Of a DNA stretch of 5,502 nucleotides, positions 1-5,070 are shown in pieces. How positions within the stretch are numbered: the first letter of the stretch is position 1; every line of letters starts with the position of its first letter. Position numbers and translations under genes: made by a program. Source of the stretch: Robiginitomaculum sp. (GTDB taxonomy: Bacteria; Pseudomonadota; Alphaproteobacteria; Caulobacterales; Maricaulaceae); assembly GCA_002733485.1 (NCBI GenBank), contig NVVU01000001.1:50087-55588 (forward strand). Reading direction: 5' to 3'. The notes under the pieces are model-generated. The model was given only the letters and a program-made list of their open reading frames with translations. It was not told the origin of the DNA and ran no database searches.

Positions 1-100
1 TTTCAGTGGTTTGTGCGCTATTCTGCCGGTCGGTCGGAGCCGTGCAGGCACTAAGGATGGCAATCAGGGCCGTGCTGGCAGTCAGAATTTTAATGTTCAT
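1..100 (-). CDS. small lipoprotein, N-terminal part (runs off the left edge)
   Basis: The reverse strand opens with an ATG at position 100 and reads 33 codons without a stop to the window edge. The start is a classic lipoprotein signal peptide: a short basic N-region (MNIK), a hydrophobic stretch (about residues 5-16), and a lipobox Leu-Ser-Ala-Cys at residues 16-19, with Cys19 the expected lipidated residue. After Cys19 the chain turns polar (TAPTDRQNS), as is usual for a mature lipoprotein tail. A GAGAG ribosome binding site lies 8 nt before the ATG (plus-strand 109-113). The gene is transcribed away from fliQ and shares its upstream region. The functional domain is outside the window, so no function can be assigned; an envelope anchor such as an OmpA-like or glycine-zipper lipoprotein is possible but only a guess. 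The lipoprotein call is fairly secure, the identity is not. Confidence 0.72.
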   Translation of the reverse strand, partial: MNIKILTASTALIAILSACTAPTDRQNSAQTTE

Positions 101-129
101 GAAGGGATCTCTCAAAATGTGATGAAGGC

Positions 130-135
130 GTTATA
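130..135 (-). promoter_or_regulatory. putative -10 element for the lipoprotein gene
   Basis: On the minus strand this reads TATAAC, five of six matches to TATAAT, ending 29 nt before the lipoprotein ATG. The hexamer at the usual -35 distance (GGGCAC or CGGGCA) has no resemblance to TTGACA, so if this is a promoter it probably needs an activator. The call rests on the motif and position only. Confidence 0.35.
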
Positions 136-160
136 TTTCCTTACCTGAGCCCGTGCCCGG

Positions 161-178
161 TTAGGTTTTGTTAACCAT
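161..178 (+). promoter_or_regulatory. candidate CtrA-binding site in the fliQ/lipoprotein divergent region
   Basis: The segment contains TTAG (161-164), six spacer bases, then TTAACCAT (171-178). The CtrA consensus known from Caulobacter is TTAA-N7-TTAAC, and TTAACCAT is also recalled as the CtrA half-site form. One half here is exact; the other has one mismatch and the spacing is one base short. The surrounding bases GGTTA (159-163) and TAACC (172-176) form a 5-bp inverted repeat. In Caulobacter the fliQ promoter is a classic CtrA target, so both position and gene context fit. The site lies about 25 bp upstream of a TATAGT hexamer and has no good -35 beside it, consistent with activator dependence. 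Confidence 0.6.
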
Positions 179-203
179 AACGAGAGCACTCTTGGGTGTC
201 GAG

Positions 204-209
204 TATAGT
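204..209 (+). promoter_or_regulatory. putative -10 element of the fliQ operon promoter
   Basis: TATAGT matches TATAAT at five of six positions, 28 nt before the fliQ start codon. A transcript would begin near 216, leaving a leader of about 22 nt that still includes the AGGGAGAG ribosome binding site. The -35 position (CGAGAG at 17-bp spacing) is poor, and the CtrA-like box would lie at about -38 to -55. No experiment supports this; it is motif-based. Confidence 0.4.
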
Positions 210-225
210 CAGTTTTCGTACAGGC

Positions 226-233
226 AGGGAGAG
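226..233 (+). promoter_or_regulatory. ribosome binding site fixing the fliQ start
   Basis: AGGGAGAG ends 4 nt before the ATG at 238. An in-frame GTG at 196 would add 14 residues, but they do not look like FliQ and the GTG lacks a comparable site. The Shine-Dalgarno match therefore supports 238. Confidence 0.7.
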
Positions 234-237
234 ACCT

Positions 238-501
238 ATGAACGGCTCAGAAGTTCTGGATATTGCCCGCGAAGCCATCTGGCTGGTGTTGCAAATGTCG
301 GGCCCGATCATGCTGGTCGGCTTGTTGGTTGGCCTTGGGATTGCACTGTTGCAGGCGCTGACCCAGGTGCAGGAAATGACTCTGGTGTTTGTGCCAAAAA
401 TCGTGGCAATTTTTATTGCCCTTTTGGTGTTTATGCCCTTAATGGGTGCACTGCTTGGGGGCTTTATGACCCATGTGGCTGATCGTGTATCGGCCATGTA
501 G
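238..501 (+). CDS. fliQ: flagellar export apparatus protein FliQ
   Basis: FliQ is a small inner-membrane component of the flagellar type III export gate. In the family it packs with FliP and FliR in the helical FliPQR complex through which rod, hook and filament subunits pass. The 87-residue product has the normal family length. It has two hydrophobic segments (about residues 15-38 and 50-75) joined by the signature stretch QALTQVQEMTLVFVPK at residues 39-54, which is the most conserved part of FliQ. The ATG at 238 is preferred over the GTG at 196 because of the strong ribosome binding site and the family-like N-terminus (MNGSEVLDIAREAIW). It is the first gene of a tight fliQ-fliR-flhB run, with fliR starting 2 nt after its stop. 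A CtrA-like motif upstream suggests cell-cycle-timed expression. The family assignment is secure. Confidence 0.96.
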   Translation: MNGSEVLDIAREAIWLVLQMSGPIMLVGLLVGLGIALLQALTQVQEMTLVFVPKIVAIFIALLVFMPLMGALLGGFMTHVADRVSAM

Positions 502-503
502 TC

Positions 504-1259
504 GTGGATGCCCTGAACCTTCCTGCCTCCATTTTTACCATCGCTATGGTGTTCTCTCGTGTTGGGGCCATCATGATGCTGTTACCGGGTATCGGCGAGG
601 TGGGGGTGCCGGCCCGTGTACGGCTGTCATTAGCCCTGATTATGGCACTGATCGTCGGCTCTATAGTGGGGCGCAGTATGCCGCCTATGCCGGAGCAACC
701 GTTAGTATTAGCCGGGTTGATTATACAGGAAGCGCTGATCGGCCTTTATTTTGGCGTGCTAGCCAGACTGATGATGAGCGCGCTAGTGGTTGCCGGACAA
801 GTGGCGGCCATGCAATCCGGGCTGGGATTTGCGATGTCCTTTGATCCCACCCAAGGCCAGCAAGGCGCGGTAATGGCCACGTTTTTAAATCTGGTGGCCG
901 TAACCTTGGTTTTTGTCAGTGGTCTGCATCACCTTTTTCTGACAGGTATTGTCGGCTCATATTCTATTATCCCGGCAGGCAGTATCCCCAACCTTGGCGA
1001 TGCGGCGCAATTGGGCACCCAGGTTGTTGCGCAGTCCTTTCGGGTTGGCATACAAATGGGAGCGCCACTGATAGCCTTCGGGCTAGTGTTCTATCTGGCG
1101 ATTGGCATACTTTCACGACTCATGCCACAGGTACAGATATTCTTCGTGGTCATGCCGTTAAATGTGTTTGCTGGGCTATCGATTTTTGCTCTCAGCCTGG
1201 GGTCGATCCTGAATGTGTGGCTCCGGCATATTGAAAACTTTGCGCAAAGTATGAATTAA
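504..1259 (+). CDS. fliR: flagellar export apparatus protein FliR
   Basis: FliR is a polytopic inner-membrane protein that forms the export gate with FliP and FliQ. The 251-residue product fits the usual length of about 250-260. It is strongly hydrophobic, with several membrane segments (about residues 9-30, 41-56, 67-90, 123-145, 182-203 and 211-240). Family hallmarks are the Arg19-containing first helix followed by LPGIGEVGVPARVR (27-40), the AMQSGLGFAMSFDP loop (102-115), and SRLMPQVQIFFVVMPLN (204-220). The start is a GTG 2 nt after the fliQ stop. No good Shine-Dalgarno precedes it and the next in-frame ATG (546) would remove conserved N-terminal residues, so coupling to fliQ translation is the likely initiation route. 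Its stop overlaps the flhB start by one base. The identity is secure; the exact start is slightly less so. Confidence 0.95.
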   Translation: MDALNLPASIFTIAMVFSRVGAIMMLLPGIGEVGVPARVRLSLALIMALIVGSIVGRSMPPMPEQPLVLAGLIIQEALIGLYFGVLARLMMSALVVAGQVAAMQSGLGFAMSFDPTQGQQGAVMATFLNLVAVTLVFVSGLHHLFLTGIVGSYSIIPAGSIPNLGDAAQLGTQVVAQSFRVGIQMGAPLIAFGLVFYLAIGILSRLMPQVQIFFVVMPLNVFAGLSIFALSLGSILNVWLRHIENFAQSMN

Positions 1260-2332
1260 TGGCAGATGATCAGGACAAGAGCCAGAAGACCGAAGATGCC
1301 ACCCCTCAAAAACTGCTGGATGCGCGCAAAAAGGGCGATGTTGCCAAATCACAGGAAATTCCTTCCTGGTTATTGCTGGCCTCTATTACCCTTATTTTAG
1401 CAGCGTTTTCCGGTCCAACGGTCCGATATTTCAGCACCTGGCTGCGTAGCTATTTCGAACTGGCATCGCAATTTGTGATCACTGGTGCCAGCGTGCAAAA
1501 CCTTGCCGTGGACGCCGCACAGCGAATCCTGCTGGGCCTTGGTATGATATTGGCCATGTTGATGGTGGCGGGGCTGTCTGGCCATGTTTTGCAGGTTGGT
1601 CTTTTGTGGGCTCCTGACAAAGTGGGACCAAAGCTATCCAAGCTCTCTCCTATTGAAGGGGCTAAACGCATTTTTGGCATGCAAGCCATCGCCAATTTTT
1701 TCAAAGGTCTGGCCAAAATGGGGCTGGTAGGCATTGCTGCCTTTGCGGTGGTATGGCCACGGCGTGAAACCCTGACCAACCTGCCTTATCTGGACCTGGA
1801 GGCCTTGTTTCCTGTGATCCGCGAGGCATCCGTTGCGCTTATGCTGGCGGCCTTGTCCGTATTCACTTTGGTGGCCATTGCCGATTATGCCTTTCAGCGC
1901 CAGAGCTTTTTAAAGCGCATGCGTATGTCGCACAAAGACTTGAAAGATGAGTTGAAAAACACCGAAGGCGACCCGCACGTGCGGGCGCGCCTGCGCCAGA
2001 TTCGATCAGAGCGTTCTCGCCAGCGCATGATGCAGGCGGTTCCTGATGCCAGTGTGGTAATCATGAACCCGACTCACTTTGCCGTTGCGCTTCGTTATGA
2101 GCAGGGGGAAAGCGTTGCACCGGTCTGTGTGGCCAAGGGAATGGACGATTTGGCTCTGCGGATCCGGGAGGTTGCCGAAGAAGCAAAGGTGCCGGTGGTG
2201 GTTGATCCGCCATTGGCGCGGGTGCTCTTTGCCACTACTGAAGTTGATCATGAAATCAAGACTGAGCATTTCAAGGCGGTGGCCAAGGTCATTGGATATG
2301 TGATGGGGTTAGCCGAACGCCGTCGCAGATAA
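1259..2332 (+). CDS. flhB: flagellar export switch protein FlhB
   Basis: FlhB is the inner-membrane protein that sets substrate specificity of the flagellar type III secretion system, switching from rod/hook to filament export after cleaving itself. The 357-residue product has the family layout. A charged cytoplasmic N-terminus (KSQKTEDATPQKLLDARKKG, residues 7-26) is followed by about four membrane segments (near 36-55, 88-116, 148-166 and 188-210). Next comes a basic linker (KDLKDELKNTEGDPHVRAR, 226-244), then the cytoplasmic domain. The autocleavage motif Asn-Pro-Thr-His is intact at residues 270-273, so cleavage between Asn270 and Pro271 is expected. The tail ends in four arginines. The ATG overlaps the fliR stop by one base (TAATG), pointing to coupled translation. 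One oddity: in the usual EIP triad near the C-terminus, proline is replaced by Lys334. Identity is secure. Confidence 0.97.
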   Translation: MADDQDKSQKTEDATPQKLLDARKKGDVAKSQEIPSWLLLASITLILAAFSGPTVRYFSTWLRSYFELASQFVITGASVQNLAVDAAQRILLGLGMILAMLMVAGLSGHVLQVGLLWAPDKVGPKLSKLSPIEGAKRIFGMQAIANFFKGLAKMGLVGIAAFAVVWPRRETLTNLPYLDLEALFPVIREASVALMLAALSVFTLVAIADYAFQRQSFLKRMRMSHKDLKDELKNTEGDPHVRARLRQIRSERSRQRMMQAVPDASVVIMNPTHFAVALRYEQGESVAPVCVAKGMDDLALRIREVAEEAKVPVVVDPPLARVLFATTEVDHEIKTEHFKAVAKVIGYVMGLAERRRR

Positions 2333-2377
2333 ATCTTGAACGTTGGCGAAACCTGTGATTCGCTGGTGAAATTATAT

Positions 2378-2395
2378 GCCGGGTGCCCACCCGGC
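2378..2395 (+). repeat. perfect 7-bp GC-rich hairpin before the cckA ribosome binding site
   Basis: GCCGGGT (2378-2384) and ACCCGGC (2389-2395) are exact reverse complements around a 4-nt loop, GCCC. No T-run follows, so this is not a standard intrinsic terminator. Only one base separates it from the AAGGGAG ribosome binding site of cckA, so in mRNA the stem would sit directly beside the initiation region. It may block read-through or RNA decay, or tune cckA translation; the sequence cannot decide. Confidence 0.6.
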
Positions 2396-2396
2396 C

Positions 2397-2403
2397 AAGG
2401 GAG
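2397..2403 (+). promoter_or_regulatory. ribosome binding site fixing the cckA start
   Basis: AAGGGAG lies 6 nt before the ATG at 2410, an ideal spacing. The open frame extends upstream to a GTG at 2383, but that codon lies inside the 2378-2395 hairpin and has no ribosome binding site. The start at 2410 is therefore chosen. Confidence 0.8.
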
Positions 2404-2409
2404 CTTAGC

Positions 2410-4953
2410 ATGTCAGGTGAAGCCAAAATACCGCTGAAAGAAGCCGAAGACGGCATTTTTCAGTCCATGGTTCATATGTTTAAACCCCTGACATTGTCAC
2501 GGTCCATATTGTGGGGTGCCGGTATCCTGGCGGCCTTTGCCGTGGTAATTGCGCTGGTTTTGCCCGATGAAAGCGGCCCCGCCGCCTTTGTGCTGACCTT
2601 TGGTATTGCTGCGGTCCTTTTTGTGGTGATGTACGCCATGGCAGCGGGTAATCTGGCTTCGCGTCAATATGCCCCCGGCGGTATTCGCCAAACCAAACAA
2701 GACCCGCCTTTTGCGCTGGGGGCGCTGGAGGTTTCGCCGGAGCCGGTGCTGATAACGGGGAGCCAGGGCGAACCTATGTACGCCAATGCCGCCTATCGGA
2801 CATTGACCGAAGCGGCCGGAGAAATGGGGCAGAGTATCCGCCCGGTTTCGTTTGAACGCCTGGTGGGGGCCCATCCGGGGCTGTCCGCAATTACCTTTCG
2901 CCTGGCCCGTGCGGCACGAACCGGGGAGGCGATTTTTGAACGCCTGCCCGCCTTCGAGAACGAACAGGGCATGTGCGAACTGGATGTACATGTGGTGCCA
3001 TTGCCGGCGGGGGGTGCGCTCTGGCGGGTTGTTTGCCGGGATGCACAGGCCTCTGAAAACGCGGATGTCCCCGTATTGCAAAGTGGTATACCGCTTCTTG
3101 ATGACGCGCCGGTTGGTTTTTTTTCAGCAGATAGGAAAGGCCGTATCAGCTATATGAACAGTACGCTGAGGGAATGGCTGGGTATCGGGGATGAAGTGGC
3201 CCCGCCTTCGGTTCAAAGCTTTGCCCCAAAGGAGGCTGCCCGTTTGCTTGGCCGCAAAGGAAAAAACTCCACCCGTATTGAGGTCCAGCTGAAAACCAGA
3301 GATGGCATTGAAACCCCGGCGGTGGTGGTAACCAAGTGGCCCGAAGAGCCAAAAGGGGCGCATTCACGGTCTGTAGTTTTTGGTGGCGGTCGTGGCCAGG
3401 CGCCGGTTGGCATTGCCCGTGCTGAGGCGGTAAATCCGCATGCGGTCGGGCGCTCGCTGGATGAAATGTTTATTGCGGCCCCCTTTGGTGTGGCCCGACT
3501 TGATGTTGCCGATGCAACAACCGCGATTATTGAAGACGCCAATCCTGCGCTAATTGAAATGACCAGAGGAAAGGCCACGCCCGGCACTGCATTTTTAGGG
3601 TTGTTTGCAGAGGATGGGGACGGGCGCGATGCATTGTTGGGCATGGATGATGCCGGGGGCGGACCGTTTGATTTGTCGCTGAGTGGCCCGGACGAAAAAG
3701 CGGTTCATATCTATATTGCGCCTGATCATGCCGGTCGATCGATTGCCTATGTCATTGATATGTCTTCCTGGAAGGCTATGGAAACGGACCTGTTTCAGGC
3801 GCAAAAAATGCAGGCCATTGGCCAATTGGCCGGCGGCGTCGCCCATGATCTGAATAATGTGCTGACGGCTATTCGGATGAATTGCGATAATCTGTTGTCG
3901 CACCATATGGTTGGGGATCCCTCCTATCCGGGATTGCAGAAAATCAATGAAGATGGTCTGCGCGCGGCCGCCCTGGTCGATAATCTGTTGACGTTTTCAC
4001 GCAAAAAAACCGTACGCCTGGTACCGCTTAATCTGTCTAATGTGTTGAACAATTTCACCCATATGTTGCGCCGCATGATGCATGAAAGCATTCCACTGGA
4101 GGTGGTGCTGGGGCGTGACCTGCCGGTGGTGCGGGCCGATAAGGGCCAGATTGAAATGGCGGTGATGAACCTTGCCACCAATGCACGCGATGCCATGATG
4201 GAAGGCGGCGGCGGCCAATTGGTCATCCGCACCTCCCGCCAGGAAACCATACCCGCCAAAGTGCTCGGCGATGTCACGCCGCCAGAGGGGGCGTGGGCGC
4301 TGATCGAAGTGGTGGATACGGGCACTGGCATGGATGAGAAAACCCTGGCCCGGATATTCGAGCCGTTTTTTACCACCAAGGATATGGGCAAGGGTACCGG
4401 ATTGGGCCTGGCCAACGTACAGGGTATTATCAAACAGTCTGGCGGCTATCTCCATCCGATCAGCACACCGGGGGAGGGCACAAACTTTCAGATCTGGCTG
4501 CCGGAATGTTTTGATGCCGTAGATGAAAATAAATCAGCCTCCACATCCAGCCCTCCCAAAGAAAGAAAACCAAAAGATTTGGCAGGGCGTGGCCGTATCT
4601 TGTTTGTCGAAGACGAAGATTCGGTGCGCAGTATTGCGGTCAAAATCCTGGCCAATCGCGGCTATGACGTGCTGGAAGCGGCCGATGGCGAAGAGGCGCT
4701 GGAAATCGCTAAGGAAAATGCCGGCAAGATTGATCTGATGATTTCCGATGTAGTGATGCCGGGTATGGATGGTCCGCGCCTGCTGGAAGAGGCCAGACCC
4801 TATCTTAAGGATGCGCGAATCGTGTTTATATCCGGCTTCGCACAAGAAGAGTTTTCCGATACCTTGAGCAAGGATGCGGAAATCAGCTTCCTGCCAAAAC
4901 CATTTTCGCTCAAACAATTGGCAGAAAAGGTGAAGGAGGAACTCAGTTCCTGA
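2410..4953 (+). CDS. cckA: CckA-type hybrid sensor histidine kinase, cell-cycle regulator
   Basis: CckA is the membrane hybrid kinase that, in alphaproteobacteria, feeds phosphate through ChpT to CtrA (and CpdR) and can run in reverse as a phosphatase. The 847-residue protein has two membrane helices (about 32-51 and 58-80) and PAS-like regions near 104-210, 225-325 and 352-455, the last degenerate. The dimerisation/phosphoacceptor domain carries GGVAHDLNN with His479, and the CckA-like GDPSY at 502-506. The ATPase domain has an N-box with Asn587 and Asn591, DTGTGM (636-641), an FF pair (653-654) and GKGTGLGL (660-667). A Ser/Pro/Lys-rich linker (about 705-725) leads to a receiver with acidic Glu734/Asp735, phosphoacceptor Asp780, Ser808 and Lys830. 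All catalytic residues are present. It is longer than Caulobacter CckA (about 690 residues), with the extra length before the kinase core. Gln671 replaces a residue I recall as a c-di-GMP-contacting tyrosine. It follows flhB by 77 nt and ends in two tandem in-frame TGA codons. Confidence 0.95.
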   Translation: MSGEAKIPLKEAEDGIFQSMVHMFKPLTLSRSILWGAGILAAFAVVIALVLPDESGPAAFVLTFGIAAVLFVVMYAMAAGNLASRQYAPGGIRQTKQDPPFALGALEVSPEPVLITGSQGEPMYANAAYRTLTEAAGEMGQSIRPVSFERLVGAHPGLSAITFRLARAARTGEAIFERLPAFENEQGMCELDVHVVPLPAGGALWRVVCRDAQASENADVPVLQSGIPLLDDAPVGFFSADRKGRISYMNSTLREWLGIGDEVAPPSVQSFAPKEAARLLGRKGKNSTRIEVQLKTRDGIETPAVVVTKWPEEPKGAHSRSVVFGGGRGQAPVGIARAEAVNPHAVGRSLDEMFIAAPFGVARLDVADATTAIIEDANPALIEMTRGKATPGTAFLGLFAEDGDGRDALLGMDDAGGGPFDLSLSGPDEKAVHIYIAPDHAGRSIAYVIDMSSWKAMETDLFQAQKMQAIGQLAGGVAHDLNNVLTAIRMNCDNLLSHHMVGDPSYPGLQKINEDGLRAAALVDNLLTFSRKKTVRLVPLNLSNVLNNFTHMLRRMMHESIPLEVVLGRDLPVVRADKGQIEMAVMNLATNARDAMMEGGGGQLVIRTSRQETIPAKVLGDVTPPEGAWALIEVVDTGTGMDEKTLARIFEPFFTTKDMGKGTGLGLANVQGIIKQSGGYLHPISTPGEGTNFQIWLPECFDAVDENKSASTSSPPKERKPKDLAGRGRILFVEDEDSVRSIAVKILANRGYDVLEAADGEEALEIAKENAGKIDLMISDVVMPGMDGPRLLEEARPYLKDARIVFISGFAQEEFSDTLSKDAEISFLPKPFSLKQLAEKVKEELSS

Positions 4954-4991
4954 TGAAATACGGTCTATAGGCTTACCTAAAGAAAATAAAT

Positions 4992-5006
4992 GTTCCCATT
5001 GTGTTC
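4992..5006 (+). promoter_or_regulatory. LexA-binding SOS operator of recA
   Basis: GTTCCCATTGTGTTC is an exact match to the alphaproteobacterial LexA box GTTC-N7-GTTC, a direct repeat unlike the palindromic CTGT-N8-ACAG box of gammaproteobacteria. It lies 64 nt before the chosen recA start, the usual place for recA autoregulation through LexA cleavage. recA is therefore expected to be repressed by LexA and induced by DNA damage. The same bases partly overlap a dyad at 4997-5018. Confidence 0.88.
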
Positions 5007-5018
5007 TGAGAACAAATG
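4997..5018 (+). repeat. bulged inverted repeat overlapping the SOS box
   Basis: The inner arms TGTTC (5002-5006) and GAACA (5010-5014) pair around a TGA loop. Outer arms CATT (4997-5000) and AATG (5015-5018) extend the stem past a single unpaired G5001, giving nine pairs in all. The left arm uses the second GTTC of the LexA box. It could be a second operator half, an RNA hairpin if the transcript starts upstream, or coincidence. Confidence 0.45.
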
Positions 5019-5060
5019 CAGTACATGATGTGGGAAGTCCTAAAAGGGGCGCGCATAAAT

Positions 5061-5064
5061 GGAG
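5061..5064 (+). promoter_or_regulatory. recA: ribosome binding site favouring the recA start at 5071
   Basis: GGAG lies 6 nt before the ATG at 5071. A second in-frame ATG at 5059 overlaps this motif and has its own weaker site, AAAAGGGG at 5042-5049, with 9-nt spacing. The downstream start gives an N-terminus ([11 protein letters not shown]) of the same length as typical alphaproteobacterial RecA proteins, so it is preferred. Confidence 0.5.
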
Positions 5065-5070
5065 CATTCA

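Larger units (their letters stand above)
4954..5070 (+). other. cckA-recA intergenic control region
   Basis: This 117-nt gap holds the SOS operator and the recA ribosome binding site. I see no convincing intrinsic terminator for cckA: the only nearby stem, TAGG/CCTA at 4968-4979, has four base pairs and no T-run. A -35/-10 pair is also not clear; TTGTGT (4999-5004), which overlaps the operator, and TACATG (5022-5027) are the best candidates at 17-bp spacing, and the second is weak. No small gene is evident. Confidence 0.6.

Noticed and set aside
196..237. N-terminal extension of fliQ from GTG at 196
   Set aside because: The added 14 residues do not resemble FliQ, the GTG lies before the putative -10 at 204-209, and the strong ribosome binding site points to 238.
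2357..2361. GATTC (a GANTC, CcrM methylation site) upstream of cckA
   Set aside because: GANTC sites of this kind occur repeatedly inside the genes here too (for example 1117, 1524, 1999, 2071, 4618), so one in the spacer is not above chance.
2378..2395. Hairpin as intrinsic terminator of flhB
   Set aside because: No T-run follows; the next bases are the purine-rich ribosome binding site of cckA.
2383..2409. N-terminal extension of cckA from GTG at 2383
   Set aside because: The codon is inside the hairpin and lacks a ribosome binding site, while ATG 2410 has an ideal one.
2497..3081. 194-codon open frame on the minus strand inside cckA
   Set aside because: It is a complementary-strand shadow of a well-supported gene; its product shows no recognisable domain and it has no convincing start context.
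4968..4979. TAGG/CCTA stem as cckA terminator
   Set aside because: Four base pairs and no T-run are too weak.
4534..5067. 177-codon open frame on the minus strand across the end of cckA and the recA control region
   Set aside because: It overlaps the receiver domain and the SOS operator on the opposite strand; its product has no recognisable features, so it is treated as chance.
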